The position numbers and the translations under genes were made by a program. The notes below the pieces were generated by a model. The model did not search any database. It was not told the origin of the DNA and was given only the letters and a program-made list of their open reading frames with translations. From Pseudovirgaria hyperparasitica (taxonomy: Eukaryota > Ascomycota > Dothideomycetes > Acrospermales > Acrospermaceae), in the NCBI RefSeq assembly GCF_010093815.1, contig NW_022985562.1, positions 947,932-1,011,931 of the forward strand: a DNA stretch of 64,000 nt. Direction: 5' to 3'. How positions within the stretch are numbered: the stretch's first letter is position 1; each line of letters opens with the position of its first letter. This document shows positions 44,824 through 56,599 of this stretch, piece by piece.

Positions 44824-45800
44824 CCTGCAAAGGATATGTACTATCCAGACGGCAAACGTCGATGGGAACAAGGCATTCCGAAAGCTCGCGAGGCGCTCGA
44901 AGTTCTGTGCCAAAGTCGCGATGCAGATCGCTTAAGTTACTCAGTCGTAAGCTGTAAGATTCGTAGGCACGGTCACCATGCTCACTCGAAGGGAATAACT
45001 TATATCTGGGTCGCGGATTTCACAATTTGCGAGAATATGTCTAGATTCGTCAACAGGAAGGGAAACGAGCTTTCTCTATAAACTGCGAAGTCATTCGTGT
45101 TTGAAGCAGTGCAATTCTTTTGACTATCTGGCGTGCATATTACACTGGATTAGTGAGAGGCCCTATATTCCTAAATACCGCTAGCGAGCCTGTAATGTAA
45201 CACACAGCTTACTGCTCTAGCCTCTTCTTAGGTAGGGGGTTCTCCTACAGAGATATTAGAGCATCCGATCTTTTCCTTGGGCTATTAAAAATATCATTCC
45301 AATTAGGTAAATACATCTCCCATTATCGACATAATCATATAGAACCTAAACATCTTCATGAATGAAAGAAGCACTAAATATTCTATATGCTGTCTATCAA
45401 GCGTGGCGCTCTCCTCTATATGGGAGCCATCTCGTGGCCCCTTTCAGATCTAGACACCTTCATAATCGACGGGCATTATCCGTGGACCGAAAGCAGGAAG
45501 AAACTACGGTGACACCTTTTCACTTACTTTTTTCTTAGAGTCGTTAAGCGAAAGTCACAAGGTGAAGCGCTCTGCGTCCAGGCTCTTTCGTAGCGAGACA
45601 TATGTATGTGATAAGCAAGATATTGTTTTTGTGACTGGTCATAAAAGGTGTAGTATGCTATGGTAAATGGTCTAGATGTTTGACAGCGTGATGGGGGTGA
45701 TATGCTCGTCCCCTTGGTAATACCAGAGTATTAAGCAAGATTAATGATTCGTCGTTTGCCTAGAACCTAACTCTCTTAGCATTCGGATGTCGCGCTATAT
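44824..45800. other. Transition zone: CET1 promoter grading into AT-rich DNA
   Basis: No gene is seen. Up to about 45,780 the composition is normal and TpG/CpA dinucleotides are common. From about 45,800 the sequence switches within roughly 50 bp to TpA-rich DNA. This is the right border of the gene-bearing compartment. Confidence 0.6.
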
Positions 45801-46275
45801 CTCCCCTACCTAAATTTATATAAGATAGATATATTCTAGTATTTTATTATATACTTGTCGCTAATATATTACTATTACTAATTATATATATTTAGTAGAT
45901 TATTAAGGCTATCTAGTAGTTAGTATATCTATTATATAATATATTTCTAGTATTTTTAACTTATAGTTATATATAGTAGGCCTACCTAGTAAGGTATATA
46001 ATATAAGTATCTATTACTAAATTAACTTTCTTCTTAAGTATAATATACCCTCTACTATTACTATAGAGAAGTCTTAAGTATCTATCTTAATAGTTAATCG
46101 TATAAGGTATAATCTTACTATATATAGCTAGCGAAATAAGTCTCTATCTATAAAGATATATAGTTATAAGACTATCCTTAGTAATTATATAATAGAATTA
46201 CTATTTAAGTATCTACTCTAAGAGAGATAGCTATATCTTAATAAGATAGTAAAATAGATATATAAAGAGCTTAAG

Positions 46276-46427
46276 TGTTAGGCACGTAAGGAGCACGTGG
46301 CCTGCTAGTTAATTATACATGTATGTAGTAGTCGTATATAAGTAGTGTGCTCCACCCTTGAAGTAGTAGCTTCAAGATTCGGTCCTTTTAGTATAGTTGG
46401 TTGGTACGTAGAGCCCGCCTCCTTATA
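46276..46427 (+). mobile_element. 152-bp LTR-like element (solo LTR or TRIM), copy A
   Basis: Nearly identical to 62,156-62,309. It begins TGTTAGGCACG and ends CTCCTTATA (presumably ...TTACA before RIP), giving TG...CA ends. The left flank is TTAAG (46,271-46,275); an identical TTAAG occurs at 54,465-54,469, on the far side of the chromovirus that lies directly to its right. Pol III-like or coding features were not seen. Confidence 0.75.
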
Positions 46428-46431
46428 TAAA

Positions 46432-46671
46432 TGTAAGGATTATAGACGTAGAATAGTAGTCTAATAGATTATAGGAGGATTCGGGAATATATTTAAAAGG
46501 GTAGTCTACTCTCCTAATAAGGTTAATTTCTAAAGAGTAGGAATCAAGTATATGCGGCCTACTTATATAGTAGTCTCGCTTATTCTAGCTAACTTACCCT
46601 AGGTCCACCTATTACGGACCGTACTAGACCATAGTATTCTAGTTAAGTCTATCCTAGTATTAGCCCTAATA
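46432..46671 (-). repeat. 3' LTR of the chromovirus (240 bp)
   Basis: In plus orientation it starts TGTAAGGATTATAGACG and ends CCCTAATA (CA to TA at the end). It matches the LTRs at 54,225-54,464 and 63,584-63,823 at the same 240-bp length, differing mostly by C/T and G/A changes. Confidence 0.92.
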
Positions 46672-46834
46672 ATATCCTTCTTCTTTTTATACTTCGCCCC
46701 GAAGTACTTAGCTATATATAAATCCGTAATTCTATAAGCGTTATATTTATATACGTATCTAATTAAATCTATATAACATTATTAATAGTCTTTATATTAG
46801 TAAACTTAAGCTCTAGTTTACTTTTATTTATATA

Positions 46835-46959
46835 NNNNNNNNNNNNNNNNNNNNNNNNNNNNNNNNNNNNNNNNNNNNNNNNNNNNNNNNNNNNNNNNNN
46901 NNNNNNNNNNNNNNNNNNNNNNNNNNNNNNNNNNNNNNNNNNNNNNNNNNNNNNNNNNN
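46835..46959. other. Assembly gap (125 N)
   Basis: Run of N inside the chromovirus, between the 3' LTR and the opposite-strand coding segment. The corresponding part of the right-hand copy would begin near 63,987 and is mostly outside the window. Confidence 0.99.
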
Positions 46960-47159
46960 TTTTCTTCTCTAGTATATCTACCTTACTCTTAAGGTAAGTC
47001 ATTAATTTATATACTATCTTCTTTAGTTTAGATCCGTTCGGGTCTAGAGTAGTCCATTTTTATTAGAACTAGTCCTATATAATCTATTCGCGTTATTACG
47101 GTCACTAATTTAGCTTCTTTAATCGCCTTAAGGCTAAACGAGTATTCTACTCTTAGATC

Positions 47160-48560
47160 TCTAGCTAATATATATATATAGATATCTAATACTAGTTCTA
47201 TTCCTAAGCCTACCTCCTCCTCTCGTAAGACTCGCTCTAAAGGGATTACCTCTACCCTAGCTATACCGGCTAAGAAATCTACTTATTATAGTAGTATAAA
47301 GGCGCGCTCTAAGTTAGAGAAGAAGGTAGCTAAGGCTACTACTACTATTACTACTAACGTGGCCACTAGTCGCTCTAATCTAGGTAATTCTAGTACTAGT
47401 ATTACGGAAGAGGTAGCTATAAAGTCTATCTATATCTACTCGCGCTATCTATCTACTCTACCTTCTTTAGAGGATAAAGAAGATCTTATTATAGATAATA
47501 ATCGAGAGTTCACGCCTTCGCCGCCTCGCTCTAAACGCCGTTCCTCTTTTCGGTCTAATATAGACTAGCTTAGTTACTCTAGGTCCTTTTAGGACCTTAA
47601 TATTTACTCTAAACCTAGCCCTAGTAATAATAAGGCCTAGGTTACTAAAGATACTAAACGTGGTCGCGGTTTACGCTATAGGAAAACGGTGAACTATAGT
47701 TTAATATACTTTAAGTATATTAAGGCTCACGCTACCGGCTATAAATATCTCTTCCGCTCTAACTCTAGTATTAGCTACTACTCTACTAACCGTGATAGGC
47801 CTATACGCCTAATCTTTAAGCTTCCTACCCGCTACCACCGCTATACCATAACTAGTAAGACTTATCTATAGGTAAGTATAATAGGCTATCTTAATCTAGT
47901 ATAATCTAAAGTAGTCCGCGCTAATATATTCTTAGGTTCCTATATATATATAAGATATATATAACGATCTTCGCGTCCGTGAGACCCTCGGGGGTCCTTA
48001 TAGCCGCCTACCTACTATATAGAGGGAGTTTAGAGAGCGCTATAAGCTCTTCCTAGAGATTATTAAAGTATAAGTTACGAGCACGTTAATTATTTTTAAC
48101 ACCTATTGATTTTTCTAGCCGCCGCGAGATCCCTAGCGCCTAGGCTACCTATTCTAGGGAGTCTATTCTAGCTATAGAGGCCGTAGAGAGAATTCACTCT
48201 ATCCCCCCCCGTCTATCTCGCGCTACTAATAGATCTTATAAGAGGTCTACTATTTCTCCCTCTAAGTCGCCTCGTAAGAGGGTATATATTCTATTCTAGA
48301 TTATTCTAGACCGCGTTAGCTAACTTTAGGTCTAGTCGCTCCGCTCTAGCGCTTAGTTATTATCTTACTAGGCTCTAACCGAGCGCGTGGTTACTCTAGA
48401 GGATAAGGTCTCTAACCTCCATCACTCTATTACTTAGTTAGTTTATTCGCTACGCTCTAAGAGTAATAATAAGATAGAGGAGTAGCTCTATAGCTCTGTT
48501 TACTAGGGTTTCTATATAGTGTATGTTAGCTCTATCTACCTGGTTTCTATCCGTTTTAGT
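47160..48560 (+). pseudogene. Opposite-strand (plus) decayed ORF inside the chromovirus, between chromodomain and 3' LTR
   Basis: The plus strand, antisense to gag-pol, reads as coding-like protein. There is a Ser/Thr/Lys-rich stretch (47,160-47,570, including 69 open codons at 47,359-47,568). A 60-codon open piece at 47,689-47,871 is rich in Tyr spaced like former Cys residues (pairs at 2-4 residue spacing). Then comes a segment at about 48,120-48,480 ending in a heptad-like helix (TERVVTLEDKVSNLHH). Stops are mainly TAG/TAA at plausible former Gln/Trp codons. It resembles an additional accessory ORF, or another element nested in the chromovirus. No family was recognised. Confidence 0.45.
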
Positions 48561-48741
48561 CCTTTTTAGACCGTTTAGATACCTATCTACTAGTTTTCTA
48601 GTAATTTAATTCTTAACTTAATAATATTATGTACGTTCTTATTTATTCTATAACTATTAAATTTTAGATTCTAATTTCCTTTAAGTTACTTAAGTATAGG
48701 CATCGTATATAAATTAGTTTATCTCTCTAAATTATATTAGA

Positions 48742-48835
48742 GCACCCGAACTAGTAGCCTAGTAGTTATCGGTTCGGGTACTCTAACCTTTTATATTATA
48801 TATCACGAGTTTAATTCCGTAGTAGGGTACCTTTT
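48742..48835 (+). other. tRNA-like / SINE-like remnant with A- and B-box similarity
   Basis: TAGCCTAGTAG (about 48,766) fits the RNA polymerase III A-box pattern TRGYNNARNNG. AGTTTAATTCC (about 48,811-48,821) fits a B box GGTTCAANTCC after C-to-T and G-to-A change. The A box lies between 13-bp inverted arms (AGAGCACCCGAAC and GTTCGGGTACTCT, one mismatch). No convincing cloverleaf or acceptor stem was found, so a functional tRNA is unlikely; a RIP-damaged tRNA-derived SINE is the better guess. Confidence 0.3.
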
Positions 48836-49079
48836 TAGTTTCTTAGTCCCATGTTCTTCTCGTGTACAATAGTCCATGTTAGTCTATTCTAGACTTCTCT
48901 ATATTATTCTATTATAATATGTCGCGTCGCGTGCCTATAACGGTTATTTACGTTTTCTTCGCGTTTAGTAACCGTGTATCGCTTGAATTATAGGGCTGCC
49001 TTATAGAGTTTTCCTAGTGTGCGTTTAGGATTCGTAATTTAACACTTCGTTCTCTACGGTATCCTTCTTCTTTTTACGA

Positions 49080-50260
49080 CGACCGCGACGTTACTATACT
49101 TATATTAATAATACGCTATTCTATATCTTTTACTTATACGCAGCCATTATAGAACTTAAGATATATACCGCTAGTTCCTAGGTGTCCTTGTCCTTAGTAT
49201 AGTCCTTCTAACGGATTCTATATTTCTAAATACCGTCTTTATCGATCCTATGTTTAATAATATAGTCCACTTCGAACACGCCTAGTCTATCTTAGGGTAT
49301 AATAGAGTATAACTATACGTTCGTGCGGCTATACACGTTAGGTCGAAATCTTTCGAGTAGTAAGACGTGGAATACGTTATAGATTCTTATATCGCTTCCT
49401 AAGTCGAGCTCGTAGGCTCTTATACCGATGCGACGTTTAATTTAGAAAGGACTAGCTATTTTATAATCGAGCTTCTTATTTACTCGCGACGTTTATATAT
49501 TATAGATATTAAGAAGGACCTCGTCGCCCTCCTTATACGTCTAATCCTTAGCTAACCTATTATAGTACTTCGTATACGAGTCGTTTACTTATTAGATTAT
49601 AGCGCGATAGTTACGTGCGGTTTCGAAGATTTTAATCGCTAATTCCTAAGCGTAGACGTTCACGTCTATTATTCGATTAAATTAGACCGTCTAAGGCTTA
49701 AAACCTATCCTTAGACTATGTCCGAGGTTCGCCTAGAAAGGTATAATACCTATTATACTATAATGACTATTATTATATACGAACTCTACTATACTTAGTA
49801 GGGAGGCCTAGTCGTCCTACTTAAAATTATAGAATACACGTAGGTAGGCCTCGAGCGTCTGGTTCTATCGCTCTATCTAGCTATCCGTCTAAGGATAAAA
49901 TACTATAGACATGTTTCTATTTATACTTACCATTTCGTAGAATAACGTCTAGAATTTAGACATGAAGGTACTTCCTCGGTCCGTAACGATCCTTTTTAGT
50001 ATACTATAGACCTTAATAATCTTATTCTAGAACACCTATGCTAGTTCTTTAGATATAATCGTCTTCTATACCGGGATATACCTAGATATCTTTATAAGTC
50101 TATCCACGATAATAAGAATAGAATTATAACTTATCCTAAGCATCTCGCTTAGAGGTAAGTTAACTATAAAATCTATAGTAACGTCTTCCTATATAAAGAG
50201 GGGGGCTAAAAGAGGCTGTAAATTCCTATATAGCTTATATCTAGGGGCCTTCGTTCTTTA
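49080..50260 (-). pseudogene. Chromovirus integrase core and chromodomain (broken)
   Basis: Reading the minus strand downward from about 50,250: DFIVNLPLSE, ILIIVDRL, IVTDRGSTF and QTLEAYLRVFYNF...VEFVYNN mark the DDE integrase core (about 49,650-50,200). Toward 49,450-49,150 come a KRRIGIRAYELDL segment, NVFHVLLLERF, and a chromodomain-like VFEVDYIIKHRIDKDG block with the usual KYRIR.KDY continuation. Stops interrupt at former Gln/Trp codons. The chromodomain would have targeted insertion to methylated histone H3 chromatin. Confidence 0.9.
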
Positions 50261-50699
50261 ATAAATCGGATAAGTAGCTATCTATTCTTTAATGTACTTA
50301 GGTATATCTTCCTAAAAATAGTACTAACGAATTAAGCTTAGGGTACGTATATATCTAAAGTATCCTACTAGGTTAGCGTTATAGTATCGGCTAACTACGT
50401 TAAATCGCGCGTTACCCGTCGGTATATAGTACTTTCTATTATAGTAAAGTAAGCCGTCTATAAAGGTCTACTTATAGTCTACTTTAGTCCGTAATAACCT
50501 ATCTTACTATATTTTATGTAACTTTAAAACTATTAGGTCTATCTTCTATAGATCTATAATTAACTAGGCGAGGTTAATTAGATATTCACGCTAGGCATTA
50601 TCGCCCTTCCTAATAGCGCTAATAAACGGCCTACTAGGGACTTCGGTACCGCGTCTTTAGTTACCGGCTTTAGTCTTAGAGATTCGATTACTAGTATCG

Positions 50700-52120
50700 A
50701 TGTTAGTATCTCGCTAATCGCCTAATAACTTAAAATCCAACCTCGTCCTTAAGAGTTAGGCCTATAGCTACTCTAGGACCCTATGGCTACTATAATCCTA
50801 GGCGCCTTCTTTATAGTTAGGTCTTCTTAACATTCTATTAGCTAGGTTTATACTTCTAGGTTAATAGTAGATTATAAAGTAAAAGTTCGTAAGCTACTTA
50901 GCCTATTAGATCTATTAACGGTTTAAAACCGTTATGCTTATAAACCCCTTTAAGTTATAGTAATTAGTTAGTAACTTAACGTTATATATAGTACCTTTAA
51001 GATAATATCGCTACTACTTAAACGACTCTACTATTACTAGTAGCTCTTAGTTATAAATAGTATATCTAGTCTTAATATCGGCTATCTTACGCGAGAAGAA
51101 CGTAACTAGATACCATTAGACCTTTTTAGACTCTATTAGTCTAGGCTAGGAGAGTATACCTAAGATTATAAATCCTAATATATTAGTCTTAACGTAAATA
51201 GATTTGATTAGGTCGAAGTACACTAGGAATAGGGCGGTTATAAATGCTTCTTTAATCTTCTCGAAGGATATTCTTTCGACCTTAGTTAATTTAATAGATT
51301 ATAATTTAATATTACGCTATTTCTATCTACCACGGACCATAATAGACGAGTCGGTAGTAGTAGTACGCGTATTAAGTAGTGCGGCTAAACGGGAGAAGTG
51401 CTTAACGAATTTTCGGTAGTAATTGGCGAATCTAATAAAGACACGTATATCTTAAACCGATTTTAGTTTAGGCTAGTCTATAATAGTAGCGACCCTATCT
51501 CTTTCTATGGTTATATCTTAATTAGTAATAACGAAGCTAAGGAAGTTAATATAGTCCTAGTAGAACTCGCATTTAGATAGCTTAATATATAGCTTATATT
51601 TTTCTAGCCTATCTAGGACTACGCGTACGTACTAGATGTATTCTTCTTCGTTATTAGAGAAGATAAGAATATTATTAAGGTATATAATGCACGTTATGTC
51701 GAGTAGACCTACTAGCGCGTTATTAATATACGCTTAGAAGGTTCCTAGCGCGTTAGTTAGTCTAAAAGGGACTACTATGTACTCGAAGTATCTATAACGG
51801 GTCCTAAACGCCGTTTTCCACTTATCGCCCTTCTTAATACGTAGGCGGTAGTAGGCGTTACGTAGATTAAGCTTAGTAAAGATCTTCGCGCGCCCTAGTC
51901 TATTAATAGACTTAGAGATAAGAGGTAGTAGATAACGATTCTTTCGTATAATGTTATTTAGGCCACGGTAGTCGATATATAGATAGAGACTCCTATCCTT
52001 CTTCTTTATAAAGAGGATTAGAGCTCCGGCTAGGGATATACTAGGTCTAATCTATCCTCGCGTAAGGTTCTTTTCGATATATTCTTAGAGGACCTATAGC
52101 TCGGGTTCTAATAGAGGGTA
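50700..52120 (-). pseudogene. Chromovirus reverse transcriptase / RNase H (broken, YLNN active site)
   Basis: On the minus strand from about 52,100 to 51,300: [65 protein letters not shown] and YLNNILIF are Ty3/Gypsy RT blocks 1-5 in order. Both catalytic aspartates of YLDD are Asn. In CTT-GAT-GAT each G follows a T, so TpG-to-TpA mutation gives AAT-AAT directly. The D of KLDL is also Asn. The RNase H region follows toward 50,700 with many stops. Confidence 0.93.
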
Positions 52121-52439
52121 GATGGGTCCGTGTAGGGGTTATTAACCGTTTTCGAGGTTAATAGTAAGGTCGGTAGGTTGGTATTAAGGTAATTCGGACG
52201 AGTCGATCGCTAACGCGATATATTAGTATATTTTATACTAATGTAGTAGGTTTTCGTCTACTTTAATACTAAGCTCTCTATTTTAAGTAAGTAAAAGGAC
52301 GTAGATAGCGGAGATTACCTTTTCGTAGTCCTTCTAGAATTATTCGTCGTCGACTAGCTATACTAGGTTCTATTATAGTAGGTATATACGCTAGCCAGCT
52401 ATTTTCTAGATGAAGTCTAGTTTCGGGTTATGTTTTTTA

Positions 52440-52720
52440 AGCTATGGTATACCGAGGATTATATCGAAGGGACTATCTACCACGATAAAGGTTAAGTAGC
52501 AGGGTTTCTACTTCCCCCTACTATCCTAGATAGGGTATTTAATAGTATAGGTACCCTACGATTTAATAGAACCATCGATACTATGGAAGGTAGCACCTAT
52601 TAGTACTTAAATATCGACGTTAAGTTCTCGTGCTCGTTAAGTTAATATAACGTTAGTAGCTAAACCGCTATTAAGTATTACGGTCTAATGTTATCCACGA
52701 GGGACCTTAATAGGTCTAGT
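52440..52720 (-). pseudogene. Chromovirus aspartic protease (broken)
   Basis: Minus-strand reading gives LNSGLATNVI (the family has D-S/T-G; here Asp to Asn), followed by ARELNVDI, a beta-rich segment and DIILGIP.LKKHNP, the conserved ILG flap and end of a retropepsin. It sits between gag and RT as expected. Confidence 0.85.
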
Positions 52721-52999
52721 CTATAGTTTAATATACTATTTAGTAGATTACCCCTCTATTATAGTCGCGTCTATAAGTCGCGAGGGTTTCTCGTAGACTA
52801 TTAGTTTTTTATATTCTATGCTAGATAGTTAGGCGCGATATATCCTAGCTACTAGCACTTATAGTATATAACTAGTTAGTTAGTTATATTAGCACTTAGT
52901 AGCTTCCCTAAACGGTACTTAGGTACTATATAGTCTATTCTACTATAGGTATAGTAAGTAACTTTAGGTTATTTATACGAGTTAGTCCTCGTATCTCGA

Positions 53000-54183
53000 T
53001 ATATTAATTGGTAGGGAGATCTACGATACGATCCGCGTGGTTTTAAATTCGAGGCGTGGTAGTAGCCTTATAACGTCCCGCGAGATCTATTACTAAATCG
53101 GTTTTAGTTAGATAATTTTACGTTAGATTAGATCGTTAGGGATAGTCGTATACTAGCACGGCGTTAATTATTTATTATACGCTAGTATCGCTCCGCGAGG
53201 TTTATAAGAGCTTAGAGATCTATAGGGATTATCGTTATAAGGTCGAGACGGTTCTTTATATTTAGGGCGAGGGACCGTTTAAAGTTATCGTACTATTAAA
53301 TTATACGATCTTCTTCGGCTTCTCTCTAGAGGGGCTGAAGGTATTTAAGGAGTTATAACGGTAACTAATTATCTCGTTATCGAGTCTTAAAGATATAGCC
53401 CTAGGCCTAGTCGTGTTATTTAGCCCTATTACTAAAACATTAGAGGAGAAATTCGGTGAACGTGTCCTAGTTATAGGTATCCTTAGGATATTCGATTTAG
53501 TATACTATCTAACGTTCTAAAGGCGTCGGGTCGAGATAGTTCTAGGCGAATCTAATTTTATCGCTATCGTTCGTAAATAGATAGAAGAATTAGCTATATT
53601 AGTAAGCCTATATATGGAAACTCTTTCTACTTTTACCATCGAAGTAAGGTAGTTTCTTAGGTCGGGGTAATTAGGATAGTAGTAGACTAGAATAGATCGT
53701 TTCAGTTAGTATAGATCCATATAAATATAGATTAGTCGTTACTAGAACTAAAGCGCGTAATATAGCTTTAAGTCTCGTAGTACGTTCTCGAGCTTCGTCG
53801 AGTTTGCGTAGTTATTACTTAAGTTAAACCTATCGTTACCTCTCTTTATATAGTCTAGTATACACGTCGTTATAAGGTATAGTTAACGTTAGGCGATTCT
53901 AACGGATTAACTCGTTAACGTTAATAAGGTCTAGCCTTATATTAAGGTTAGGTCTAGTATAGTTCGAACTAGACTAAGATAGAGTATAATAGACTCTATC
54001 CTCGTATTCTATAATATCTTCTATAGTTATACGGAATATCGTGCGAGTTATTAGTGCGATAGCCTATAAGGTATAGTTATTAGTAGGGGTAGTTATAGGT
54101 AGACTATTCTCCTCGTTTAGGTTAGGAGAAGGTCTACCATAAGAGGCGGTGCCACGAGTGTTATGACGAGTAGTTAGAGCCAT
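53000..54183 (-). pseudogene. Chromovirus gag region (broken)
   Basis: The apparent gag start is the ATG at 54,183 (MALTTRHNTRGTAS...), 41 nt inside the 5' LTR, with the first stop after about 40 codons. The rest is too damaged to align by eye. Confidence 0.65.
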
Positions 54184-54224
54184 TTCTATAAACTACCGTC
54201 GTGCTATATAAAGAGGAATTAAAA

Positions 54225-54464
54225 TATAAGGATTATAGACGTAGAATAGTAGTCTAATAGGTCATAGGAGGATTCGGGAATATATTTAAAAGGGTAGTCT
54301 ACTCTCCTAACGAGGTTAATTCCTAAAGAGTAGGAATTAAGTATATACGGCCTACTTATATAGTAGTCTCGCTTATTCTAGCTAACTTACCCTAGGTCTA
54401 CCTATCACGGACCGTACTAGACCATAGTATTCTAGTTGAGTCCATCCTAGTGTTAGCCCTAACA
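54225..54464 (-). repeat. 5' LTR of the chromovirus (240 bp)
   Basis: Same 240-bp length and sequence as the 3' LTR. It ends CCCTAACA on the plus strand, preserving the terminal CA that the other copies have lost to TA. Confidence 0.92.
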
Positions 54465-54813
54465 TTAAGATAGTAACCTTACTATCTACTATCTTAAAGT
54501 AGCTAAAGAAGAGAGAGTAGACTAGAAGTCTACTATAGCGTATTTATTTCTAATACTCTAAGGTTATATATTATTCCTATTATAAGAATATTACTTAGCT
54601 ATCTACTAATTACCTTATATTTATTAATAAGATTATCTTTAATAAGAAAATAGAATAGAGAAGATAAGGTAGAGCTTCTTATAGAGAGACTCCTAGGTAA
54701 TTTATAAGGATTAATTAAGGCCCTATATATAGTATATATAGTACTATCTCTATTAATAGCTTTATTATCTATAGTATTAAGAAAGAAATCTTAAGCAAAC
54801 TCTAAACTAGAGG
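54465..54813. other. Older AT-rich sequence between chromovirus and LINE
   Basis: RIP-like sequence with no recognisable motif. It begins with TTAAG (a target-duplication candidate) and ends with ACTAGAGG (54,806-54,813), which reappears at 60,013-60,020 beyond the LINE. Confidence 0.5.
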
Positions 54814-55033
54814 CCTAACGGACTAAACTAGTCAATTCGGGGTAAAACAGCGATTTACATACATCAAACGATAGAGTATACTAAGTATAATAACCTCCGA
54901 CACACGTGCGTACGTGCAGCGTATAATACACGACGATACTAACGTGTAGAGATACTATATATATACGCTCGAAGACTCTTTAATAATATAAGTATAGACT
55001 ATATCTAATAAACGCTAATACGCCGACCCCCTT

Positions 55034-55064
55034 TTATTAGTTAAGGGCTACCCTTAACTAATAA
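55034..55064. repeat. 31-nt palindrome, left copy (LINE 5' region)
   Basis: TTATTAGTTAAGGG, spacer CTA, and the exact reverse complement CCCTTAACTAATAA. It ends 2 nt before the ORF1 start codon ATG (55,067). Confidence 0.95.
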
Positions 55065-55066
55065 CC

Positions 55067-56440
55067 ATGGCGGCCTTAGGCATCGTAATACCCCGGTAGA
55101 TGCCGGATATACCCCTACTAGTATAGTAGAAACGGCTATATAGCGACATTAATATAGATAGCTAGACACCTATCTAAAATATAGGAACTAACTAAGAGTA
55201 TAAAGTACTATAGATAACCTAGACCGAGGGGACCCCGAGAGGGGAGACCCTCCTAGATAAAATTAAATACCAGGTAATACGTATAGAGAGGGACGCCGAG
55301 GAGGGAAAGAAGACCCTCCTTTATATATTCCGGGACCTTATCTAGAACCTAAGAGAAATTATAGAGGAAGAAAGGAAGTCGCTACGAGAGAAACCTAGTA
55401 GTAGGCTCGACTAAATAGAAGCTAGCCTATAGAGAATCTAGGAAGAGCTATCCTAAGGTAAGTACCCTAATACGTGGGCTTAGATTATAGTAATACCCGG
55501 AGCCACCGTACTAAGGACTACTAGAACTATAGATAGAGTATATAGTATACGTATCGTAATCTAGGATAAGAACACGCTAGTATAGGTCTAATAGGTATCC
55601 CTAAAGGAAATTATAAATAAGATTAATAAATAGAAAGGAATGTAGTTAAGCGTCGTAGCTACTAAAGTTACGCTAGGTAGGGTAGTACTTACTACTATAA
55701 CGAATACTACGTAGTAAAACATCTCGCGAGATCCGAACGCGATAGATAGTATCTTCCCTAGCGCGTCTATTAGGGTAGCTATATACCTAATTATAGTATA
55801 TATAGTACCCATATAGGGATAGGCTATCGGAGCGGAGGATATTACGCGTATAGAATAATCCAACACGCGAAAATACCTAGGGATTAAGATTATAAAAGCG
55901 TGGTAGAAGAACCTATAGGCGATTAAGACGACGGCGAAAAAACACTCTACTATAATTATAGAGCTCCGAGACCCCGCCCTCGTATAATATATTATATAGG
56001 AGAGATTCCTAGTAGAAGGAGAGCTTCTTATAGCCGAGCCATAGGATAGAGTATAGGTAATAATATAGTGCTTTAACTATTAAGGGTATAGATATACTAT
56101 ACAAAGGTACTTATAGAAGACTAAGTGCGGATAGTACCGTAGGGACCACGCTACCTAGAAGTACTCTTATAAACCGCGAGGAGACGGACTAAGAAATAGA
56201 GATATAGTATAGTATTTAAACTACGACGGGAAACACCCGTTATAGTTATTAACGTGTATAAAATATAAATAGGTCATAGAATATATTCGTACGATAAAAG
56301 CGAGAGGCGCGAGATGGTTATAGAATATAATACCTACCACGGGCCCTTCCTTTATAATACCCCTAACCTCCCCTCTAGAAGATAGTTAGGTAGGATAGTA
56401 GACTATCCTAAAGACGATAGGACGACTAAAAGGTATAGTT
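55067..56440 (+). pseudogene. LINE ORF1 (gag-like) with two RIP-damaged CCHC zinc knuckles
   Basis: Starts MAALGIVIPR and is then full of TAG/TAA. A charged helical segment (IIEEERKSLREKPSSRLD) follows, and a recognisable IPGATVLRTTRTIDRV stretch near 55,497. Around 56,070-56,165 the pattern C-x2-Y-x4-Y-x4-Y is a CCHC knuckle with Cys/His turned to Tyr, immediately followed by a second one with its first Cys and His retained (KCG...RRDHAT). Confidence 0.75.
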
Positions 56441-56599
56441 AAAGCCGCTACCGCGCAAGGATAGTCGCGCCTCCGAGAAATAAGTATATAGATATATATA
56501 CTCCCTAGTACCTAATAAGGGACTAGAATATACTCTAAATTATATAGATAAATATATAATATAAAAGAGAGAACTAGGCGACGCTCCTCGAAGAGACCG

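Larger units (their letters stand above)
46432..54464 (-). mobile_element. Complete but dead Ty3/Gypsy chromovirus (gag-PR-RT-RH-IN-chromodomain)
   Basis: An 8,033-bp LTR retrotransposon read on the minus strand, with two 240-bp LTRs (54,225-54,464 as 5' LTR and 46,432-46,671 as 3' LTR). The domain order on the minus strand is gag, aspartic protease, reverse transcriptase/RNase H, integrase, chromodomain; PR-RT-IN order defines Ty3/Gypsy, and the C-terminal chromodomain places it with the chromoviruses. All frames are broken by many stops. Between the chromodomain (ending about 49,080) and the 3' LTR lies an unusually long 2.4-kb segment with opposite-strand coding character, and an N gap (46,835-46,959). 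A further copy starts at 63,584. Confidence 0.93.

Noticed and set aside
46427-46431. ATAAA as the chromovirus left target duplication
   Set aside because: It does not match the right flank TTAAG at 54,465-54,469; a decayed TTAAG fits better.
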